Origin: Tricholomella constricta
Taxonomy: Eukaryota; Basidiomycota; Agaricomycetes; Agaricales; Lyophyllaceae
DNA length: 64,000 bases
Direction of reading: 5' to 3'
Assembly (NCBI GenBank): GCA_013368375.1
Contig: JAACJP010000029.1
Span: forward strand, 496,001-560,000
Each line of letters opens with the position of its first letter. The first letter of the stretch is position 1. Made by a program: the position numbers and the translations under genes. Shown here in pieces: positions 34,218 through 43,406 of the stretch. The notes under the pieces are model-generated. The model did not search any database and had not been told where the DNA came from. It worked only from the letters and a program-made list of their open reading frames with translations.

Positions 34218-37200
34218 ATGTCCCGTACCCACAAGCGTCGAGGAGTCCTCGGCCGTTACGACAGCGAGTCCGATAAGGAGGACGACATTGAACTGAACAT
34301 GGCAGTCTCAGCAGCCGGGAGCACGACAACGCGCACATTCTACGAAACCACGGCAAAGCGTCGACGTGTATCAATACCGCCTCCCACATGTTCCAAGCCT
34401 ACTCCGGCCAACAACCCCACTTTACCCACCGCCGAACCCGAAGTCAAGCCAACCAGGAAACAAGTACGTGTATCTTCATCACTGGGGCAGAAGGTTTGCT
34501 GATGGAATGCAGGGCGCGTCAGTCATGATGGAAACTTTTTCGAAAAGCTTCGATATTCTTCAAGACGCGATTTTATGGACCGAGTACCATCCTCGTATCG
34601 GACAGGACTGTCCCTGCGGTGCGGCTGCTGGTGCTTTTCGATGCACAGAATGCTCTCAGTGTGATCTCCTATGTCAGGAGTGCATCATCGTAGCACATCA
34701 AAGTCAACCGTTCCACTTCCTCCAGCAATGGACCGGCAGTTTCTTCCAGCGCGTATCACTTTCTGAATTGGGCTTCATCATGATGTTAGGACACTTTGGC
34801 AGGCCGTGCCCCAACGCACTTTCCACCTCAATTGGCCGCCCCACAGTCGTCGTACATATTAACGGTGTTCATCGCATGCAAATCAAATATTGCCATTGTG
34901 AGGCTTTGTCCGATGCAGAGCAACTGGTACGCGCCCGGTACTTCCCTGCAACTATCAAGCGACCGGAAACCGTTTTCACGTTCTCGGTACTCAAGCACTT
35001 TCACATCAGCAACTTGACGTCGAAGAAGTCTGCTTACGACTATTTTGGCACCCTTCGCAGCCTGACAAATAATGCTTTCCCCCAGGACGTGCCGGTATGT
35101 ATCTTACTGTATATTGTACTGCAATGGCTGACTTCTACGATGCACAGGATCGGTATCGCGAGTTCAACCAGGTATCACGTGTATGGAGCCACCTTGCTAT
35201 TGTCAGACGGAGTGGCCAGGCCCACAACATCGACAAGATTCTTACCCACCGACGCCCAAACTCTCTCACTGTCCGATGTCCAGCTTGGCCTGAGGTCGGC
35301 TTCAACGTAGACAAGGCCATAATCCACGCTGCAAATGACGATGAAACGTGAGTGATTCTTGCGATGCACATTACCGTTGCTTGACCAAATATAGTCACAA
35401 GTACACCCTATTTCTTTCCACCGATGGAAACTTCCGACTCCAGCGCAAGCATAAGAATGATGATCCGGATGACACGGCTCTGAACAACGGTAACGGCTAT
35501 TTCGTACTGACAGAGCCATTCAAGGGCTATCTCAAAGGGGTCGGCATTCATCCGGAAGAGGTACGTTTCTCCTCAGCTATCGTGGCCGTCGTCTCATGGT
35601 GTATTTTGCAGGAACCTACCTGCCCTCACCTCAAAGCAGCAAAGATGCAGAACATTGCGAAGTTCAAGAATGCCGTGGTCAGCGGCGTCGTCGCCTTTCA
35701 ATGTGCTCGCCATGGCTGTTACATGCCACAGGGAACGGTAGACCTCACTAAAGGCGAAGCGTAAGCTGCTTGTGCTTATTTGAAACACTCGAATATCAAC
35801 TGACTCTGCCTTGCAGGTTCGCGAACACCGATTATGCGTTAGCCCACACGATTGCCGAGGCCAGCCACCTGCGCTGGATAATGATCAGCTACGATATATG
35901 GTGCGATCATCTTGTTCAAAGTTGAATGGTTAGAACTAACGTGGAAGGCATTTACTTTAGGTGTCAATATTGTATCAATCTTGAACGACGGTTCATCAAA
36001 TGGTTTCCTGACGTCGTGCCTTTGCTCAAGAAGATTCGGGGCGCAATTCCCAAGATGCACGTCGTGAACCATGTCCTCATCTGCATGCTTTTGTGGGCCT
36101 TCAACTACTTGAAGTATTCTGGCGAGACTTGGGGCGAGAACATCGAAGGTGGATGGGCGGAACAAAATCAATCTGCAGGGAGCACCAAGGAGCAGAACGA
36201 TGGTCATCGCCACGACAGCCTCGACGATTTTTTCGGATATTGGAACTGGACGAAAGTTCATCAGATCGGTCAGTATTTAATCCATTGGTGAATAATATAT
36301 CTGATCTAGATATACAGCCGCAACACTTCATCGTATGTATACCGCGTGCGTCAAGACGCTTCAAACGCAGGAGGATGATTTTGCTGCATTGACTAATATG
36401 CATGCGCCGGATCTAATTGCACGGTGGGAGACAATGGATACAAGGCCGAAGATCGTCTCGAAAGGAGTTGTGCAGAGTGTATATGAGGTACAGCTGGAAG
36501 GAGGTAAGTCGACATGAATATCCACGTCTTCAAGGTCTTGATTATCTTGAAGGGCCGCCATCATTCAACCGGGTGTATCAAACGTTAGCAAGCGCTGAAT
36601 TGGCTGCCTCTAGTAGTGACTATAATGGAGCCGGCCTTGCATCATTCTTAAACAGAGCGCTACAGCTGGAGGAGAAACAGTCCGTATACTCATTCTGCGC
36701 ACGACTGCATATCTAACGTAGTATGTTACAGGGTCCAGTTATCCTCCAAGTCCAAACCCGATGCTCAGACGTCAAGCTCACGTGCCAGGCTTTCTCAAGA
36801 GCTTGCTATTTGGCGTCAAGAGCAGCTGACGATGTTTCCTGCTCTCTTAAGCGAGGTGACTTCAACAGAAGCCATTGCAGCTGAGGACATCCCTCTGTTG
36901 CTACCTTCCGACTTTACCGTGACTCGACGCAGCGCCATAGGGTTGGAGTCCTTGGCTCAGGTCGAATACCAACTGCGCGAAGGTCAGGCTTATGACGCCC
37001 TCGCTGAGGTCCGCTTAGCTATCAAGACCGTCAACGCTAACCTCCAATTCAAGCAAAGCTTCGTTCACGGCCAACGTCCCAGCACGCGCACTCAGCAATA
37101 TCTTGGCACCCTTCAAGCACAAAAGACCTCAGCAATGGAGCGGTACCAACGCGTGTACAAAAGGCTCCTCGCGCTCGGCCTCGACCCCAATGACAAGGCA

Positions 37201-37590
37201 TTGCAGCCTTTGCTCAAGGAACAGCTGTGGCAGAAGAACGTGACGGAACGCCACAAGTTGGGTGATGCAAAGAAACAGGACCCGTGGTTCTGGCATGTTG
37301 GACGACGTATTGGCATGACCCAAGAAGAGGAGTCGGAATGGAGCCTCGAAAGTAAGTGTTCTCAGATGGTTCACCTTGCTCAATGCTGATGCATGGCAGT
37401 GGATCGGGTTAAGTGGTTTCGCGATCGAGCAGCGCGTGACAGATCACGAGAGGAGAAGGAGATTCTGCAAGAGGAGTTTCGACGCAGCGTGGCGTCGTTT
37501 TCGAGGATGGCAGACGTCTGGGGTGAGCTTGGGATGGCGACGAAAGGCGGGCGAGCGGCGTACTGCGACCGACAGGCCGGCCATGTATAG
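34218..37590 (+). CDS. KDZ transposase with CxC2 cysteine cluster
   Basis: The model has 11 exons: 34218-34463, 34513-35094, 35148-35347, 35395-35560, 35612-35760, 35817-35900, 35961-36268, 36318-36503, 36553-36679, 36732-37351 and 37400-37590. The ten introns are 47-60 nt with GT-AG ends, and the sum gives 952 codons with a terminal TAG. Residues about 110-160 hold the CxC2-type cluster (CPCG...CTECSQCDLLCQEC). The KDZ core follows: first acidic residue in LFLSTDGNFRLQRK, then CARHGCYMPQGTVDL, KGEAFANTDYALA, SYDIWCQ, and GENIEGGWAEQNQSAGSTKE with RHDSLDDFFGYWNW. These are the conserved blocks of Kyakuja-Dileera-Zisupton transposases, which are predicted RNase H-fold cut-and-paste enzymes. 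The C-terminal third is helical and charged. No lesion was found, so the enzyme may be functional. Confidence 0.9.
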
Positions 37591-37689
37591 ACGATTTGCG
37601 ACAGACTGTCAAGCCGTGTTCAATAAAGCACTCAAGGTACGCTCGTAATTTGATGAAATCTTATTTTATTGACGTAGCCCGTTTAGGCT

Positions 37690-38100
37690 GGGTAGACCTT
37701 TCATAGACTGACGCGACGGCTCGGGCACGGTAGACTCGCGAGCACGGTAGACTCGCGAGCACGGTAGACTCACGAGCACGGTAGACTCGCGAGCACGGTA
37801 GACCCGCGAGCACGGTAGACTCGCTGTATCTTAGAGTTCAGACTTAGGCTTATTTTTCTTAGAGTTCAGACTTAGGCTTTTTTCAAGTACGCTACGTGTT
37901 TGGCGTAGTAGACTTGTTAGGATTGAGGTACGCTGGAAAGAAATTGAACTTTTTCAAACTGACTTAATCTTTTTAAAGTATGCTACACAGTTTGGTACAG
38001 TAGACTTGTTAGGATTGAAATGGATACTTTTACTGAAGACCGTCTCGAAACTCCACGAAAAGTAGGCTAGACTTCAGCCAAACATTCTTACAAAATGAAG
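37690..38100. repeat. Right subterminal repeats of the KDZ transposon
   Basis: Six tandem copies of a unit of about 18 bp, GCACGGTAGACTCGCGA, run from about 37725 to 37823. A duplicated TCTTAGAGTTCAGACTTAGG follows at 37829 and 37857, then two copies of GTAGACTTGTTAGGATTGA (about 37908 and 38001). TAGACT recurs throughout and is the inverse of the AGTCTA motif at the left end. Confidence 0.75.
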
Positions 38101-38131
38101 GTAGGCTGAAGTATACGTGTGTATACATGCG

Positions 38132-40726
38132 GGTACGAAGACGCGACCATTGTGGAATACCATGTCGTCTTGGGCCGTGAATTCCGTAGATCCATGAAGG
38201 AGTGCTTCTCGCCACTCGGAGTCTTCTTGGAACGCTGTTCGAAAACGCTTGAGGAGTTCAGAATTGTCGATGGCGAGTGTTGTAAAGGCAGAAATTGAAG
38301 ACGAAGTAGACGAATCTGTTTCGGAAGAAGGAAAAATGTGTTTAGTGTGCGACGAAGTAAGAATTGTCTTTCGTTGAGCCTCCAGGACGTCATCCCCTTT
38401 TTGAGGTAGGAAATCGGGGCGCCTAGATGGCGAGTCGGCGACGTTCTGGGTACCTGGGGCCCAATCAAGACAGAAATCGAACTCGGAAAGAAACATAGAC
38501 CACCGAGCTTGGCGGCGATTAAGTAAACGAGAAGACATAAAATACTCAAGATTTTTGTGGTCGCAAACCACCAAAATGGGGACGGAGGTACCCATCAGCC
38601 AAGGACGCATATCGCGAAATGAATCGACGATAGCAAGGAGTTCCTTGTCGTGGATGTCGTAATTAATTTCGGCGGGCGAGAGATTTCGAGAGTAGTAGGC
38701 GACGGGGTGAAGTCGATTACTCTCGTCGGGTTGCTGGAGAATACCTGAAAGAGCGAAATCTGAAGCGTCAGTAGCAAGAGTAGAGGGTTTGGAGGGGTCG
38801 AAATGGCGCAAAACAGGGTACGAAGTAAAAGCGCGCTTAAGTTGTTCGAAAGACGAACGCGCGGAATCTGTGAAGTCGAAAGGAATATTTTTGTGAGTTA
38901 ACTTGTTCAAAGGAAGGGCAATTTTGGCGTAGTGATCCACGAAACGTCTGTAAAAATTAGTAAAACCAAGGAAAGATTGAATATCACGACGGTTTCGAGG
39001 AGTAGGCCATTCGGCAATGGTAGCGAGTTTTTTGGGATTCATCTTGATACCGTCAGCTCTGATGAGGAAGCCTAGGTATTCGATCTCGGTCTTGTCAAAC
39101 TCGCACTTCTTCGCGTTAGCAAAAAGACGAGCTCGTCGAAGTCGATCCAAAACCAATTTGACTTGATGATCGTGTTCTCCTTGGTTTCGAGAGAATATCA
39201 GAATATCGTCGAGATAAACGACGCAGAAGATGCCGATATAGTCCCGGAGAGTGTCCTGAACCAAATATTCATAGAGTCCTAGTGGTGTCTGAAAGGCGGT
39301 TTTCCATTCATCTCCTTCTCGAATGCGAACTAGATTGAATGCGTTCTTCAGGTCGATGACCGTGAAGAGTTTACGTCCTTGCGTCCGATCCAAGAGATCA
39401 TCGACGTGGGGGAGAGGATACCGGTTCTTCTTTGTAATCGCGTTAAGACCACGATAGTCCACGCAAAGACGTAAATCGCCGGTTTTTTCGTCGAATAAAG
39501 AGGATTGGCAAGGCGGCGGAGGAAGTCGAGCGCCTAATAAACCCTTTCTTGAGATAATCATCGAGGTATTCGGAAAGGTACTTTTGCTCTTCCTGATTCA
39601 GTCGATAAATTGAGCCGAACGGAGGCGTTTTCCCTTCCTCGAGTTCGATAGATATATCGTAGGGTCGATGGGGCGGAAGGTGATTGACTTCTGTGGGAGA
39701 AAAGACAGTGTCAGCCCACAACATATACTTGGATGGTACGTGTTGGTATTGGTCGTTGGGTGGTGGCGCAGGCGGAACTTGGTCGTCAACTTTGTTTGAT
39801 GAGTCAGACGACGTCGCCGCGACATAGACGGGTGAACCTGTAGGGTGAAAACGGAAAAGTGAAACGGGATCATGTTTAGCGTATTTGAGAAAACGCTGTG
39901 GCGTGGTGACCGAAATGTTCGGCTTGGGCGTAGGCAAAGGATTATCTGTAGAGGAGCGACCGTAGCCGGTCCATTTAGCCAGAAAATTGAGATACGGTGG
40001 TGCCGAAGGCGTCTTGGGACGTGGTGGTGGCGTAAGTGTTGGCGTAGAAGACATAGGGGCGCTAGCGAGACCGAAGCCTAGGCCAGCCGTGGTGATGGAA
40101 CAAGCTTGGATGGACGTAGACATAGAACTTGGAGGCTTAAGACCGAAGCCTTTAGCTGGAACCGTAATTGGATACGTGGGTGTGAGATTGCAACAGTCGA
40201 GCGAAAGGTCAGGATTCGACCAATCAATTCGAGGGTTGTGGCAACGAAGCCAATCGAGACCTAGAATTACAGGGAATGGGACAGCGACAACACCTAATGC
40301 GATGCACTCGGAGTGTTTATCCACGGTTAGTTGCGTAACAACATCAGAAGAGACAAGTCCAGAGGCGATAGGACGATTGTCCACCGCTATTATCGGTACA
40401 GGTATGTCTTTAACGCGTCGCGGCAAGGAATGTCGCTTCGCAAAGACGTCCGAAATACATGATGCCGAAGCACCAGAGTCAACGAGAGCGAAAGTCTTGA
40501 CAGACTTATGGTTCGGAAAATGAAGAGAAACAGAAATAAAGAAATGGTCGGGCGAAGAAATGTTCGTATCAGGAGGAAAATTATACCGAGGAGCATGGAA
40601 TGACGAAACACGTGTCCATTTCCCGTTATCGAGCCGAGAAGAGTGGACGACGGGCTCCGGAGTGGTCAGATGGGTCCTAGCATCATTATCTGGTAGCCCT
40701 TGGACCTCATGAGGGGCACCGGTCAG
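38132..40726 (-). pseudogene. Chromovirus B pol, 5' part (protease, RT, RNase H)
   Basis: This minus-strand frame begins at the -1 frameshift site (40729) and first encodes an aspartic protease with LVDSGASASC and VILGLDWL. A one-base insertion in a homopolymer (T-run 39483-39488 on the plus strand) shifts the frame just before the RT motif [16 protein letters not shown] continues with [13 protein letters not shown]. After GLYEYLV about 17-20 residues, including the expected FGLTNAPATFQ-type block, are missing in frame. The catalytic YLDDILIFS is intact. RNase H follows (LATDASDFALSG, RLHPVAYYSRNLSP). The frame is then cut by the KDZ transposon at 38131. Confidence 0.88.
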
Positions 40727-40735
40727 GCTTTTCCC
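40692..40735 (-). promoter_or_regulatory. Chromovirus B gag-pol -1 frameshift signal
   Basis: In sense orientation the Gag frame reads TCG GGA AAA GCC TGA. G GGA AAA (40735-40729) is a canonical X XXY YYZ heptamer, and the -1 frame after it is exactly the protease-pol frame. Eight bases further on, GGTGCCC (40720-40714) can pair with GGGCTACC (40699-40692) with one bulge, enclosing a CCTCATGAGG palindrome. Confidence 0.75.
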
Positions 40736-40796
40736 GACTTGGGATCAGCCTTGGACGCAGATTTCGCTTGTCTGGCCCTCATGTCGCGTTTGGCGC
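40723..40796 (-). pseudogene. Chromovirus B gag, C-terminal end
   Basis: The last 24 or so Gag codons, basic in composition, ending TGA at 40723-40725. They continue the Gag frame that is interrupted at 47412 by element C; the junction restores Ser-Glu-Arg-Ala-Lys-Arg with one copy of GCGC. Confidence 0.85.
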
Positions 40797-40985
40797 TGGA
40801 GGAGCGCGGGCGCGCTACTCTAAGCGCGCGAGAGCGTCGGCGAGCGCTGTTTGTACATGTTTGGCATCAGCTTTAGACTATTAGTAAGCACACTAGGTAG
40901 ATGTCCGAGGAGATCATCAGATCTCCTCACGAGAACAAATCCATTCATTCGAAGATAGAAGCAAGGGGCAAGTCTGCCTACTCCA
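40797..40985 (+). repeat. Element C 5' LTR
   Basis: 189 bp. A TGG-initiated primer-binding site candidate, TGGTGACGACAGC, starts two bases downstream at 40988. Confidence 0.9.
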
Positions 40986-41210
40986 TCTGGTGACGACAGC
41001 AGAATCCTTCTTACGCAACACGAACGCAACCTAAAGCAAGAAAGTAAAGCAGAACCGGATCACGGCACAACGGAAGATAAACCCGCGACGCGAAAACTGG
41101 CACCACGTAACCGCGCTACACTGCAGAGAGACGCACGAGGTCGGTTCTTAGCTTTCCGCGAGCCAACGCCAGCGACACCAGCACTGTCGCCTACACCACC
41201 CACAACGGAT

Positions 41211-42581
41211 ATGTCTCGGTCCAGCAGCCCGGACTCATACGGACTTGGAGGCCGCAGCCCAACCGCACCTACATCGCCACCTCCGATCCCCGCCTATAGC
41301 AGCCCAGACGACGACATGCCGGCCAACGTCGAACCCTTTTGGGGCGATCGCCCCGATGAGAACGGACAAGACTTCTTCCGCGCTTTCAACCGCGCGATGG
41401 GAGACAAACCGGACGACGTAAAGTGCGAGCTCTTCGTCAACTATTTACACGCCGACGGCGAGGCCGACGAGTGGTACGCCGCGCTGCCCGTGGACGTTCA
41501 GACCGATTGGGATGAGGTGGTAAGGGAGTTCCATGCCTGTTGGCCGAGGGCGACGGTCGCCAGGAAGACGGCGATGGAATACGAGGAGGAGATCCTCGCG
41601 TTGCAGCTGAAGGAGGAAGCCATGGGGTTAAAGGAGACGGTGGCGGGACGGGAGGTATACACCCACATCGCGTGGGCGGACAAGATGGGTGCGCTCGTGA
41701 CCAGGGCCGGGCACATGGCAGGGTCGACCTACATTGGCCTCGTACGGCGCGGGCTCCCAGGCCTCATACGCGAACGGGTCATCGGCACGCCGACCAACTG
41801 GACAGCCTTCTTGGCGACGGTCCGCGCGGTCGACATTGACCACATCCGGGACAGTGCGGCCGAACTGCGCAAGGAAAGGGAGAGGCAGAAGAGGATTGAC
41901 GAGCGCATGAGAACGCTGGAGGCTTTGAACTCACCGACACGCGCAATCCGCACACAGCTCGCTCACGCCAGCATCGGGACAAACACGAAGCTTCGCCACA
42001 CGACGACTACCGACGCCAACCCCTTCCTCACCACGGGGGGGGGGCAAGGAAACTTATCTTACGCGGTAGCAGCGCCGTCAGCGGGGGGAGGAGGAGTAGG
42101 GCGCGCGGGCGGGGGCACGGGTGCCAGGACGGCTAGGCCGCCACCCACGGAAGCCGATCGCGTGGCGTTACGGGCGCGCATCGCCCAAACGGTACAACAC
42201 CCCGATACCGAGGCGGGGCGCACTGCGCACCAGGCGCAACAACGCGCCTGGATCGAGAAATACGGCGCTGAGACCAGGGTGACCGAGCTCACACCCTACC
42301 CCCTACGACCTGGTACCCTCCCGGCGAACTCCAACGAGTGTTTCGGGTGCGGTCTCGCTGGACACATCGCACCCCGCTGCCCCCTGCCCGCGGAGCGCAA
42401 GCTCAACATTAGGGAGGCCGATTGGCGCGCCATCTGCCGCAGCATACTACGCATCGTGTTCGCAACACCGGTACGATACGTTGTCATCGACGATTACGGA
42501 GGCGTCGCCGCCGTCGAACCGTCGGCCTACATCGAGGAGATTGACGAGAGCCAGGGAAATGGGGAAAGGCCATCCGAATGA
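41211..42581 (+). CDS. Element C Gag
   Basis: 456 codons from the ATG at 41211, 225 bases after the 5' LTR. The N-terminus is Pro/Ser-rich. Residues about 40-220 are capsid-like (WGDRPDENGQDFFRAFNRAM; later ADEWYAALP). A CCHC knuckle, CFGCGLAGHIAPRCP, lies near residue 384. The stop overlaps the next ORF as ATGA at 42578-42581, which suggests termination-reinitiation. No slippery heptamer is visible at this junction. Confidence 0.85.
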   Translation: MSRSSSPDSYGLGGRSPTAPTSPPPIPAYSSPDDDMPANVEPFWGDRPDENGQDFFRAFNRAMGDKPDDVKCELFVNYLHADGEADEWYAALPVDVQTDWDEVVREFHACWPRATVARKTAMEYEEEILALQLKEEAMGLKETVAGREVYTHIAWADKMGALVTRAGHMAGSTYIGLVRRGLPGLIRERVIGTPTNWTAFLATVRAVDIDHIRDSAAELRKERERQKRIDERMRTLEALNSPTRAIRTQLAHASIGTNTKLRHTTTTDANPFLTTGGGQGNLSYAVAAPSAGGGGVGRAGGGTGARTARPPPTEADRVALRARIAQTVQHPDTEAGRTAHQAQQRAWIEKYGAETRVTELTPYPLRPGTLPANSNECFGCGLAGHIAPRCPLPAERKLNIREADWRAICRSILRIVFATPVRYVVIDDYGGVAAVEPSAYIEEIDESQGNGERPSE

Positions 42582-43321
42582 GAGCAGAACGGATGGCCCA
42601 GCAACACGAGTCGGCAGATGTGAGGGTCCCCGCCCAGCGACGAGGGGTGGATGGGGACGAGGCAGGAACTCACGCCGTAGACACAGCACAACATGTAATT
42701 CGAGATAACGCGAACATTGTTGATGTCTACGCTGTGGGGCAAACGCCATCGAAGGCCCGAGCGGGAACGGACGCGGCGCCGTTTCTACATACGGTGACGC
42801 TACTGGGCCCCGACGGGGGGCGGGTACAAGTCGTGGCGACATTCGACGACGGTGCCATGGTGGGGGCCATGTGTAGTCGCCTGTTCGCGAAAGTGAAGGC
42901 GAGACTCACCGACTGGGGACCTTCAACGCGGCGCCTGCGCATGGCGGACGGAAAGGTGGTTCGGGCGGAGGCAGCGTGGCAGGGGGTCATCGAAATAGCG
43001 GGTGTCCGGGCATCGGGCGCCTTCGAGGTGTTTGATAGCGGCGGCAGCTGGGAGTTCCTCTTCGGGAAGCCCCTGATGCTCGCGTTCGACGCAGTACATC
43101 GATACCGGCTCGACCAGGTACAAATCGGCGGTTTCGACTTATCTGCCACACTCCACAACGAAAACCCAGACGTGCGGAGAACGGCGCCGCCGGAAGACAC
43201 CATGCAGGGGCACACAGAGGAGAAGCAAGCGAACGCAGTGGGGGGGCAGTCACAGGCTGCAGACCAACCCCCCCCCGAGGCAAGTCACCCACCACTTAAC
43301 CGCTACAATAGAGCAAATTGA
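42578..43321 (+). CDS. Element C aspartic protease-like ORF
   Basis: 247 codons starting in the ATGA overlap with gag, in the -1 frame. A retropepsin-like site reads TFDDGAMVGAM near residue 88 (DDGA in place of D[ST]GA), and FLFGKPLM corresponds to the usual LLG-type motif near the domain end. The C-terminal 60 residues are Gln/Glu/Pro-rich. The pol frame is open for about 90 bases before this ORF ends, in the +1 frame, so pol may be reached by frameshifting or reinitiation. Confidence 0.7.
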   Translation: MRAERMAQQHESADVRVPAQRRGVDGDEAGTHAVDTAQHVIRDNANIVDVYAVGQTPSKARAGTDAAPFLHTVTLLGPDGGRVQVVATFDDGAMVGAMCSRLFAKVKARLTDWGPSTRRLRMADGKVVRAEAAWQGVIEIAGVRASGAFEVFDSGGSWEFLFGKPLMLAFDAVHRYRLDQVQIGGFDLSATLHNENPDVRRTAPPEDTMQGHTEEKQANAVGGQSQAADQPPPEASHPPLNRYNRAN

Positions 43322-43406
43322 CCAGCCAGAACATACACACCAGCGCGGGCAGAACATCGAGACACAGGAAGAGAGGAAGCCACCCACCGCACGGCGGTCA
43401 CCTTGG

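Larger units (their letters stand above)
25512..38131 (+). mobile_element. KDZ transposon with three additional genes (12.6 kb)
   Basis: This block interrupts chromovirus B pol within the codons for Val-Pro. GGTACGA is present on both sides (25505-25511 and 38132-38138), and one copy restores the frame. KDZ elements are reported to make 8-bp duplications; here 7 bp match, so one flanking base has changed or the duplication is 7 bp. The ends share an imperfect inverted repeat (CGTACGCTCAGCCAACC at the left; the inverse of the right end reads CGTATACTTCAGCCTACC). Both subterminal regions are repeat-rich. Inside are a full KDZ transposase gene and three intron-bearing genes of unknown function. 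All four gene models stay open. Confidence 0.85.

Noticed and set aside
42578..42581. A -1 slippery site at the element C gag-protease junction
   Set aside because: No X XXY YYZ heptamer is in frame near the gag stop. The ATGA overlap favours reinitiation.
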